A stretch of DNA of 64,000 bases, from the IMG/VR virus record IMGVR_UViG_3300030108_003783, positions 62,001 through 126,000 of that record. One strand, written 5' to 3'. Made by a program: the position numbers and the translations under genes. The notes below the pieces were generated by a model that saw only the letters and a list, made by a program, of their open reading frames with translations, was not told the origin of the DNA and searched no databases. Below are positions 56,505 to 64,000 of this stretch, piece after piece. This stretch comes from a virus. Numbering within the stretch: the stretch's first letter is position 1; each line of letters starts with the position of its first letter.

Positions 56505-56513
56505 GATATTTAT
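56505..56513 (+). promoter_or_regulatory. Putative late promoter GATATTTAT
   Basis: ACTTGATATTTATA begins 4 nt after the recombination gene stop and about 55 nt before GTG 56561. It marks the return to structural genes. Confidence 0.5.
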
Positions 56514-56519
56514 ATATGA

Positions 56520-56540
56520 AACTTAAGGTAGACTTAAGTT
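56520..56540 (+). other. 5' leader hairpin
   Basis: AACTTAAG and CTTAAGTT form a perfect 8-bp stem with loop GTAGA in the leader of the structural operon, followed by TATAAATA at 56543-56550. Confidence 0.6.
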
Positions 56541-56560
56541 GATATAAATAGGAGAAAAAA

Positions 56561-58648
56561 GTGATTCGTAAAAGAGCAAAGAGAAAGAACCTTGCCGGTG
56601 GTCAAAACTATTTGATCACGGATAACAAGTACGATTCAGCCTATTTTAAAGTATCAGAATTAAAATCAGAATTACATGGTGGAAAGAATATCTTTAAATT
56701 AAAAGGTAATTCAGCTTTATTAGAAAAGGGTTATCCTGTAGAAATAGAAGTAACTATGGAAAACCAGGAAGAGCCAATCTATCATGAAGTAAATAAGTTT
56801 ATAGATTCTTCTCAAAGGAGAATTATAACTATCTATATATACCCAGAGCAAGATCCAGGTATTGCAACAATAACAATTGTTGGTGTAGCAAGAAGAAGAC
56901 CTAATGGCAGATTAATACCTGAATCTTTTAAAGGTAAACGGAATGTAATATGGCAAAGAGAAGTTTTTGTAGATGCAGAAAAACCAAACATTACCGATAT
57001 ACTATTTGCACAGCAACCAAGAATAACTATCAATGAACATGTAAAATCTGTTCTAAGTGAATCTTTCCAACAAGGTACAACATCAGAAGTAACATTACAA
57101 AACCAAGGAAGTATATCGTATTCTTATCCTCAAGAAAGCCCAGTTGGAGGTTTTGGTAGTAAAGGAGCTAATGTTCCCAATATAATTGCAACTGCAACGG
57201 GATTTACATTTTCTTCATCTATGGAAGGTGGAACTTTAACTATACCTAATCCAACTTCTACTGCAAACCCACAACCTAACAGCAATCTAACAAATATACC
57301 AGCTTTTAAAGCTAGTGGACAACCTAATACTACAGATTACACTGCTTCTATAGTCCAAGTGATTAATTCTACTACAGCAAAACTTTCTACGCCATATCAA
57401 TATGAATATTTTTATTCTCATACTACTTCCCCTTCAAAAGGGTTCCAAGGTCCAGTTTCATATGATATAAGAATTACATACTCACCATTTACTTTTTCTT
57501 CTAATACTTATAAGATAGCTTATAATCAAGAAGCCATAGATTTAACAGTGTCTTCTTTAAACAAAGTTTCTTATGCAAATATTATATTAGCAAATATAGA
57601 TCCAATAGGTGGAGATGTATATAGAACAAAGGTGTCGATGAGAACTGCTGGGCTTCAAACTTTTGATTTACTAGCAGATGAAGTAATAGAGTCTAATGAA
57701 TTATTAGTAGATGAAAATAACGTATTTAAAATTCAAAAATTAGGCTTCTTCCCATCTGGTGATTCTGGACAAGCTATAACAAAATGGAATGCTACTATAG
57801 TAAAAAAAGACCCAACGTTTACAGCTACACCTGAAATAAAAAGAGACTCTGAAACGCTAATAGATGCAATGATGATATCTGGTTCATTAGCATTATCTGG
57901 TTCAGCAAATAGAGATCAAAATTATGTAAGAGTTAATTGCACTAAACCTATACAAGTTTTTAAAGATTGTAATTATGTAATATCTTTTAAAACAAGAGCA
58001 TTTACTGAATTAGACGACGAAAGAAATTCTAATAATAAAGGTAGAGCTGAAATGAGAGTTTATTTATCAGGTTCTGCAGTTGACGAATTTGTACCAGGAT
58101 TAGGTGCTAGATTAGATGCTGGTCAATTAAGAGGCCCATCAGTATCACCTGTTAATATATTTAATCCTATAGATTTTAAAAATAATAATTTTAATGCTAA
58201 TCCTCAAATGTTTATGAATGTTGCTAAGTCAAGTACAGTAGCTTTTGGAACACCAACAACAGAAGTAGGAATACCAGACATAGGAGCTAATTCATTACCA
58301 GCCGTTGATAAAGATCTTATGATCTTTGATTTTACACCAGTTAGAGATGGAACTATAGTACCAGTATTTCAAGTAAAATTTGGTAAATGGGTTGTATCTC
58401 AAATTTCTATAAAGTCTGGTATAGAATCAGGTTTTACACCTAATCACACTATTATAGAAGCAAGAGTGCCAGAATATCAAAATGACGATATATTAGATTT
58501 TAAAATTGAATTTTTTAATATCAATAGTGTTAGATCCGATTTAATATTATTAAAAGAAAATATAAGTTTTGAAGGTGGTAATACTTATATAAATAATGAA
58601 GGATTTCTTGGTGAAGGTATAATTTTCGATGGGAAGATAGGAGCATAA
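56561..58648 (+). CDS. Tail/baseplate structural protein, 695 aa, GTG start
   Basis: AGGAGAAAAAA stands before GTG 56561, the only reasonable start. The N-terminal domain has KRKNLAGGQNYLITDNKYD and a beta-sandwich (NSALLEKGYPVEIEVTMENQ, RIITIYIYPEQDPGIATITI). The centre is Ser/Thr-rich and the C-terminal domain is beta-rich (IEARVPEYQNDDILDFKIEF). Similar proteins of marine myoviruses are virion components. It abuts the S74-tipped fibre gene by 3 nt, so it may be the fibre adaptor. Confidence 0.55.
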   Translation: MIRKRAKRKNLAGGQNYLITDNKYDSAYFKVSELKSELHGGKNIFKLKGNSALLEKGYPVEIEVTMENQEEPIYHEVNKFIDSSQRRIITIYIYPEQDPGIATITIVGVARRRPNGRLIPESFKGKRNVIWQREVFVDAEKPNITDILFAQQPRITINEHVKSVLSESFQQGTTSEVTLQNQGSISYSYPQESPVGGFGSKGANVPNIIATATGFTFSSSMEGGTLTIPNPTSTANPQPNSNLTNIPAFKASGQPNTTDYTASIVQVINSTTAKLSTPYQYEYFYSHTTSPSKGFQGPVSYDIRITYSPFTFSSNTYKIAYNQEAIDLTVSSLNKVSYANIILANIDPIGGDVYRTKVSMRTAGLQTFDLLADEVIESNELLVDENNVFKIQKLGFFPSGDSGQAITKWNATIVKKDPTFTATPEIKRDSETLIDAMMISGSLALSGSANRDQNYVRVNCTKPIQVFKDCNYVISFKTRAFTELDDERNSNNKGRAEMRVYLSGSAVDEFVPGLGARLDAGQLRGPSVSPVNIFNPIDFKNNNFNANPQMFMNVAKSSTVAFGTPTTEVGIPDIGANSLPAVDKDLMIFDFTPVRDGTIVPVFQVKFGKWVVSQISIKSGIESGFTPNHTIIEARVPEYQNDDILDFKIEFFNINSVRSDLILLKENISFEGGNTYINNEGFLGEGIIFDGKIGA

Positions 58649-58651
58649 TAA

Positions 58652-61600
58652 ATGGCAAATTTAAGAACACTAGATTATATGGGATTCAAAGCTGCTAGTT
58701 CTTCTTTAGGAACAAGCGGATGGATGTTCTGGTCTGGTTCAAAAGTTTTAACTGGATCTGGTGCAGCAAATGGTCTTGATACGACATACGATGGTATAGG
58801 GTTAGAAGCAGCTTTACATTCCGAAAGCTTTTTCAGATATTCAGCCTCTTCAGCTGGATCTGGTTTAGAAATTAGAACTGATACATTTTTCTTAGGATCT
58901 TCGGCACAATTTATTTCTGGGTCTGGTGGTAACATAGGAATATCTTCTTCTAACTTTGAATTAACTTCTGATGGTAATGTTACAATGCAAGGAACTATTA
59001 CAGCTACTGCTGGTGATATTGGTGGCTTTACAATTACTGATAAAGCTATAGCAAGTTCTGATCTTGCTTTAGTATTATCTGGGTCAGGAGTTATAACTGC
59101 ATCATCTGGTAAGATTGGTGGCTTTGTATTAAGTGCAACATCAATAAGTAGTTCTGGTTTATTATTAAAATCTTCTGGACAGATAACCGGTAGTAAAGTT
59201 CAATTTACTGGAGGAGATATAGGAGGATTCGCATTAACATCAACTCAAATAAGTAGCTCTGGTTTATTGTTAAAATCTTCTGGACAGATCACTGGTTCAA
59301 AAGTATTATTCACTGGTGGAAAGATCGCAGGGTGGACTATAGATGAAGAAAAACTATCAAATACTGGTGTACATGTAAGTGCAAGTTATGGTATAAAAGC
59401 TTTTGACGCTACAGCTGCAAATAACGATTTTGTAGAATTAAAGTATAAAGCAAACGATAATTTTGGTATTATAGGAAAATCTGCAGGAAATACAATTTTC
59501 TCTTTAGGTAAGAATCTAATATCTGGTGTTGCAAATAATCAAATAGCTGGCTGGGAATTTGACAATGAAAAACTTACTGGTGGTGCAATGATTATTAGAA
59601 AAGATGGAACTATCGAATCTGATGGTTTTGCTTCAAATTTAGCTGGGTCTGGTTTTAGATTAACTGCTGCAAGTGGTGGTTTCTTAGAAGTAGAGAATGC
59701 AAGGATTAGAGGAACTCTGTCAACAGCTGTATTTGAAAAAGAAGCAGTCAATGCAGTTGGTGGTCAATTGTATGTTGCAAACTCTACTACTTTAACTGGC
59801 TCTACATTCCCAACTACATTAGAACCTTCTGGATACACTTCTTCAGAGTATCCTGCAAATGAAACAACAATGTCAGTAGTAAATGTTACGGGCTTTGCAG
59901 TAGGAGAAATATTAACTGCAAAGAAAATAACTGATACAGGTTTTGCAACAGAATATATGAAAGTTGAATCTTCTTCTAGATTTGCTGGAAGTAGTGATAA
60001 TGACTTTACTGGTGCAATTTATGTAGAAAGAGGATTAGGTCAAAGTTTCGCTGGAGCTTCTGGTTCTCTTGGAGATGGAGGTGGTTCTGCTCAAGCATAC
60101 TCTGGGTCACAAGTAATAGTATCAACTGGTAAACGGGGTACAGGGTATATTAGATTAAATGCTAATCCAAACGACCCAACAACGCCATATATAGATATAG
60201 TAGAAAGAACCGGGTCAGATGTTTATGATGTAGATTTAAAAGCAAGACTTGGAGATTTATCTGGAGTTACTGATTCTAAATTTAGCGATGGAGTAACTGG
60301 TTTTGGTTTATATACACAAAACGGGTATTTTTCTGGTAAGATAGAAGTCGCAAGTTTACCAGGGTTACCAACAAAAGATCCAACCTATCATTATGACTTT
60401 AATACAGGAAATGGATCAGTAGTATACAATACAGTTGGTACTGACTTAAATCATATTAGCGGTACTATTGTTAACCCTAATGATTGTTGGGTTTCTGGAA
60501 GTGGAAATTTTATAACAGGTGGTAAAGCTTTAAAATTTGAATCGGGTAAAAATACTCGTATAGAAATAGAAGATAGAGAATGGTACTATCCAGGAGGTTC
60601 AACTACTCCAATTAATTCTGCTAGTTTATCTGTTTGGATAAAACCTGAAAACGTTGCTCATACTGAACCGCAAATTGTTTGGGAAGCTGGGGGAGCATCA
60701 AATGGTAAATGTTTATACGTTAGTAGCAGTCACGTTTGGTTTACAGTTTGGGAAGGGTCTTCAAATAATTACGATGCTTTAAAGGTTTCTGCATCTATAG
60801 AATCTAATGTTTGGACTCATGTTGCAGCCACAACTTATCATGGTACAGCAAGTATATATTTAAATGGTACTCACAAAAAGACTGAAACTGGGCATCCTGA
60901 TATAAACACGAATGGAGTAAATTATTCAGGGTTTACAGGAATAGGAGCATCACATAATGATTCTGCAATAATAACTTCTAGTTTTACACAAACTTCAGGA
61001 GCTGTTTCTGGGGATGGTAAAAATCCTTTTACTGGTTCTATAGACGAACTAAGAGTTTATGGTCATCACAAATTAACAGCCAATAATATTACAGCTTTAT
61101 ATCAATCGCCAGCAGGAACAGTTGGTGGATCAACAGTTATAGAAGGTAATAGAATAAAAACTGGTAGAATACTTTCAACAAATTATGGAGCTTCAGTTGG
61201 TTCTGAAATAGATTTAGATAATGGTACAATAAAATTAGGTGGCTCATCTGCTCCAGATTTTGCAGTAGATGAATCGGGAGCAGTAACTGCAAGTGCTGGT
61301 AAAATTGCAAGTTGGACAATTAATGCTTCTACTTTAACTGGTGGTTCAACTACATTGAATTCAAATGGTACAATTACATGTGCAGATTTACAAGCATCAA
61401 CTGGTGGAAACATTGCTGGCTGGACTATATCTTCAACAAAGCTTTCAAAGAATGGTACTTCTAATGCAAATTATATGGCCTTAGATGCAGGAAATCAAAA
61501 ATTACAAATTGGAGGAAATAGTAAAACAAGAGTAGAGCTTAGCGGAGGTTCATTACAATATTTCTCTGGGTCAAATAATACAGCATTTTTACAGACTGTA

Positions 61601-62704
61601 ACATCTCCATCAACTATAGAAGTGATTACAAAACAAATAAAGTGGATGTCAATGAACAACACTCCAGATAATCTAGACACAAATAGAAAGTTTGCTGGAT
61701 TAATAATAAGCGCTTCAAATCCCTCGTATAATTTCTTTGGCCAAATGACAGCTTCGTATTATAATACTATGGGTATGCCTTTTACAAATACGGGTGACAC
61801 CTTCTCTCCTACTGAATGGCATGGTCCAGGTACATTACAAGGTACATTTGCTAGTAACGGTTGGACTCAAACTCCCGAGTTTGTAGAATACGGTATAAAC
61901 TTAAAAACGCCGGGATCTTTTTCTACTTTATATGCATATCAACATAAATCTGAAAATAGAGTTCAACTTCCTACTGGTACATGGTATGGTCCAAGTCAAG
62001 GGCCACAGCCATCTCCAGGTGGTAATTTTGGAGGTAATAGTCTAGGAGGAATACCTTCTACAGATCATACAAAGGTTTTAGTTGGAGGAAGAGAGCAAGA
62101 ATATTTTTCTCATAGATTTGCAACTTCCGGTAGTCACTCTTTACAAGGAGCGTTTTGGAATACTGCAAATGCAAATATTTCAAATGTACTATCAGAGATA
62201 GATTTTACATACAATAATACATATTCAGCTCCACAAGTATATGGGTTTCATTGCCAAATATCATCCACATCAACAACAGCTGCTAATCGTTATTGCTTTT
62301 ATGGAGACGGAGGACATATTTATACTACAGGAGATGTCAGAGCTGGTGGAGATGTTGTTGCATTTCAAACGTCTGATAAAAGATTAAAATATGATATTAA
62401 TACAATAGATTCTGCATTAACAAAACTTGATAAAATAAATGGTGTATCTTTTAGATGGAAAAAATTAAACGATGAAAGAGCTCAAAAAATATCTAGAAAT
62501 CACTTAATAACAAAGGGATTAGATTATGGAGTAATAGCTCAAGAAATTGAGAAAGTATTACCAGAAGTTGTAAGAACTGGAGATCATGGGTATAAATCTG
62601 TTAGATATGAAAAGATAATACCTTTGTTAATAGAATCTATAAAAGAATTAAATGAAGAAGTAAAAACATTAAAGAAAAAATTAGGAGATAAAGATGCCGG
62701 GTAA
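58652..62704 (+). CDS. Tail fibre with LamG domain and peptidase S74 chaperone tip, 1350 aa
   Basis: The fibre starts with NLRTLDYMGFKAASSS, then repeats of about 35 residues of the form IGGFxLxxTxISSSGLLLKS and GQITGSKVxFTGG. Later come similar IAGWxI modules and a LamG-like domain (AHTEPQIVWEAGGASNGKCL, WTHVAATTYHGTASIYLNGT). The last 110 residues are an intramolecular chaperone of peptidase S74: SDKRLKYDI with the catalytic Ser/Lys, GVIAQEIEKVLPEVV, and VRYEKIIPLLIESI before a coiled coil. That part trimerises the fibre and then cuts itself off. This is the best receptor-binding candidate. Confidence 0.85.
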   Translation: MANLRTLDYMGFKAASSSLGTSGWMFWSGSKVLTGSGAANGLDTTYDGIGLEAALHSESFFRYSASSAGSGLEIRTDTFFLGSSAQFISGSGGNIGISSSNFELTSDGNVTMQGTITATAGDIGGFTITDKAIASSDLALVLSGSGVITASSGKIGGFVLSATSISSSGLLLKSSGQITGSKVQFTGGDIGGFALTSTQISSSGLLLKSSGQITGSKVLFTGGKIAGWTIDEEKLSNTGVHVSASYGIKAFDATAANNDFVELKYKANDNFGIIGKSAGNTIFSLGKNLISGVANNQIAGWEFDNEKLTGGAMIIRKDGTIESDGFASNLAGSGFRLTAASGGFLEVENARIRGTLSTAVFEKEAVNAVGGQLYVANSTTLTGSTFPTTLEPSGYTSSEYPANETTMSVVNVTGFAVGEILTAKKITDTGFATEYMKVESSSRFAGSSDNDFTGAIYVERGLGQSFAGASGSLGDGGGSAQAYSGSQVIVSTGKRGTGYIRLNANPNDPTTPYIDIVERTGSDVYDVDLKARLGDLSGVTDSKFSDGVTGFGLYTQNGYFSGKIEVASLPGLPTKDPTYHYDFNTGNGSVVYNTVGTDLNHISGTIVNPNDCWVSGSGNFITGGKALKFESGKNTRIEIEDREWYYPGGSTTPINSASLSVWIKPENVAHTEPQIVWEAGGASNGKCLYVSSSHVWFTVWEGSSNNYDALKVSASIESNVWTHVAATTYHGTASIYLNGTHKKTETGHPDINTNGVNYSGFTGIGASHNDSAIITSSFTQTSGAVSGDGKNPFTGSIDELRVYGHHKLTANNITALYQSPAGTVGGSTVIEGNRIKTGRILSTNYGASVGSEIDLDNGTIKLGGSSAPDFAVDESGAVTASAGKIASWTINASTLTGGSTTLNSNGTITCADLQASTGGNIAGWTISSTKLSKNGTSNANYMALDAGNQKLQIGGNSKTRVELSGGSLQYFSGSNNTAFLQTVTSPSTIEVITKQIKWMSMNNTPDNLDTNRKFAGLIISASNPSYNFFGQMTASYYNTMGMPFTNTGDTFSPTEWHGPGTLQGTFASNGWTQTPEFVEYGINLKTPGSFSTLYAYQHKSENRVQLPTGTWYGPSQGPQPSPGGNFGGNSLGGIPSTDHTKVLVGGREQEYFSHRFATSGSHSLQGAFWNTANANISNVLSEIDFTYNNTYSAPQVYGFHCQISSTSTTAANRYCFYGDGGHIYTTGDVRAGGDVVAFQTSDKRLKYDINTIDSALTKLDKINGVSFRWKKLNDERAQKISRNHLITKGLDYGVIAQEIEKVLPEVVRTGDHGYKSVRYEKIIPLLIESIKELNEEVKTLKKKLGDKDAG
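59144..59330 (+). repeat. 105-bp tandem repeat in fibre gene
   Basis: The stretch beginning ATAAGTAGTTCTGG at 59144 recurs at 59249 (ATAAGTAGCTCTGG), a 105-bp (35-codon) period. DNA identity is very high over the first 50 nt, implying recent duplication or gene conversion. Confidence 0.75.
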
Positions 62705-63098
62705 TAATAAAAAAATTAATGAACTTTGGAAAGCAACACCAGGTGGATTAGGGTTAATGTATGCAGTTCAAGGGCCGCCTTATTTAAATCAAAGAGGAAA
62801 CCAATATGCACCTTCAGCTGGTCCAGGAACTCCTAACTCTTCTTTAAGACAAAGATACGACGATTGTAAAGCATTAGCAGATGTATATTCACCTTTCAAT
62901 CCTAATGGTTATACTTTCGATGATGGTAATTTAGTGGGAGGGTCTGTAGCTAATCAAAAAATTAGTCACTTCCAAAATACAGATTTAGATGGGGGCTCTG
63001 GTTTAGTAGGGGGGACATTTATTAACAGGATTATAACCTTTGATTTTTCAACATGGACAATGGTAATTACGAACCAAAATGATTTAAAATTTGGATAG
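62694..63098 (+). CDS. Hypothetical fibre-region protein, 134 aa
   Basis: Start overlaps the fibre gene by 11 nt. Gly/Pro/Asn-rich (GGLGLMYAVQGPPYLNQRGN, GPGTPNSSLRQRYDDCKALA) with beta-rich end. Perhaps a fibre chaperone or head-like tip, but no motif is seen. A GGATAGGAG site follows for the next gene. Confidence 0.5.
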   Translation: MPGNNKKINELWKATPGGLGLMYAVQGPPYLNQRGNQYAPSAGPGTPNSSLRQRYDDCKALADVYSPFNPNGYTFDDGNLVGGSVANQKISHFQNTDLDGGSGLVGGTFINRIITFDFSTWTMVITNQNDLKFG

Positions 63099-63107
63099 GA
63101 GTATTAT

Positions 63108-64000
63108 ATGCCAATAACACAAAACGCTTTAATGCCTATATCAGGAGGATTTGCATTTATCCCATCAGCTTCAAACGAAGTGCCGGGAACAGCAATCACA
63201 GCTTCTACTTCAGAAATTGTAAAATTAAATTTTTTAAATAATCCAGTTTCTCTTTCAACTTATTCTGGTTCTAACTTTACAGGATTGGAATACTTTTTTG
63301 CAGCTGGCCCTTATTATAATCATTTATTTTATTTCGTTTCTACTTCAAATACTGAACCAGTAATAGAAAGTCACTTTGCTCTAGAGGGTCCATTGTCTGC
63401 TTCTACTCTAACAACACAAAATACTCATTTTTACAAAGTAGCATTAGCTTCTTCATCTACTCATGTAGATATGATTAGAGCTTTTACTGCTTCTGTAGCT
63501 TCTGCTGGAACAAGTGGTTCTTATATATTCTTAAGTTCATCTGAAGCTAATAGGTCTGTTGATGTAAGGTTTTTAGCTGGAACACCTTCTCATTCTTCAC
63601 ATTATCCAACGTCTTCTTTTATTTCTACTTTTTCTGCTTCAACTGATTCTTATGTTAGTAGTTCAATAGTACAAAGAGGATCTGGTGAAGTTAATACTGC
63701 TTTCTTTTCTGGGACTCCAAACGTTTTATCTTCTTCAACTGAAATGTTTATTGATAAAAATGATGGGACTTCATTTATAATTACAGGATCTTCCAATGCT
63801 AAATTTTATTTATCAGGATCTGGTAAAATTGGAATCGGAACAGAAGAGCCTCTAGCAGATATAGATTTAAGAGCAGATCAATTGCAAATACAAAATCAAT
63901 CTAATAGAAGAGGAATTAAATTAAATGATGAAGGAAACATAGAAAGCTTTGATAGAACTTCTGGGGGAGCAACAACTGGAAGTGAATTAATATTAAGATA
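63108..64000 (+). CDS. Tail-fibre-type protein, N-terminal part (runs off window)
   Basis: ATAGGAG precedes ATG 63108 and the frame is open to the right edge (297 codons visible). Extremely Ser/Thr-rich (SASTLTTQNTHFYKVALASS, SSSEANRSVDVRFLAGTPSH). SGKIGIGTEEPLADIDLRAD near the edge is the GxxGIGTxxP motif that often marks the shaft before a trimeric tip, commonly an S74 chaperone, which would lie outside the window. Probably a second receptor-binding fibre. Confidence 0.7.
   Translation, partial: MPITQNALMPISGGFAFIPSASNEVPGTAITASTSEIVKLNFLNNPVSLSTYSGSNFTGLEYFFAAGPYYNHLFYFVSTSNTEPVIESHFALEGPLSASTLTTQNTHFYKVALASSSTHVDMIRAFTASVASAGTSGSYIFLSSSEANRSVDVRFLAGTPSHSSHYPTSSFISTFSASTDSYVSSSIVQRGSGEVNTAFFSGTPNVLSSSTEMFIDKNDGTSFIITGSSNAKFYLSGSGKIGIGTEEPLADIDLRADQLQIQNQSNRRGIKLNDEGNIESFDRTSGGATTGSELILR

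Overview
The window is a stretch of a large tailed-phage genome with T4-like (myovirus) gene content. It is very AT-rich and every gene I can support lies on the + strand. T4-type landmarks are a gp55-like late sigma factor, gp25- and gp6-like baseplate wedge proteins, a gp61-like primase, an Mre11/Rad50 (gp47/gp46) protein, an ATP-dependent DNA ligase, dCMP deaminase and Hsp20. Several features point to a host in Bacteroidota, probably a marine flavobacterium: a secreted protein with a type IX secretion (T9SS) C-terminal sorting domain, a DUF4494-like protein, and promoters that fit the Bacteroidota TTTG / TAnnTTTG consensus. The host assignment is inference.

Layout. 1-1.9 kb: end of a sugar-nucleotide cassette (epimerase, short nucleotide-sugar dehydrogenase) and small genes. 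1.9-5 kb: a 765-residue protein with a probable internal start, a small membrane protein and a thermonuclease. 5-9.3 kb: a 1057-residue T9SS-type repeat protein overlapping a lipoprotein/beta-barrel gene. 9.3-10.8 kb: small membrane proteins, a secreted thioredoxin-like protein and a probable lysis pair (holin-like plus YkuD-like hydrolase). 10.8-15.7 kb: a run of proteins, including a HAD phosphatase, an HExxH zincin and a Nudix hydrolase, sharing a short leader of the type MIKLKxLLxE that resembles the T4 capsid-targeting peptide. 15.6-31 kb: nucleotide metabolism, regulation and many small genes. This includes a VWA/metallopeptidase protein and a MoxR/CobS-like ATPase 5 kb apart under matching control regions, Hsp20, dCMP deaminase, a SET-domain protein, tRNA-Arg(UCU), DNA ligase and a deoxynucleotidase. 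31.0-31.3 kb: a circularly permuted tmRNA. 31.3-36.1 kb: membrane protein, transglycosylase, HD hydrolase and gp55. 36-64 kb: small outer-membrane and inner-membrane proteins, then baseplate and tail-fibre genes, interrupted by a GIY-YIG nuclease, primase and a fused gp47-gp46.

Control. Thirteen copies of TTGGATAWGTC-N11-TTATATTTA precede early/middle-type genes, always with an 11-nt spacer. Three have a GACAAATTGTC palindrome ending exactly 11 nt upstream, and two have a GTTAATAAC pair 21 bp apart ending exactly 15 nt upstream. A second motif, GATATTTAT without the upstream box, precedes mostly structural operons and the tmRNA and may be the gp55 late promoter. Early/middle-type genes often have leaders without a Shine-Dalgarno sequence that end in CACTACT-like sequence, or almost no leader; structural genes mostly use AGGAG.

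The strongest candidates for undescribed biology are the permuted phage tmRNA (tag ATTGKQVEYAMAA), the phage protein addressed to the host T9SS, the two-box promoter network linking the VWA and MoxR genes, and the candidate virion-packaged enzyme set.
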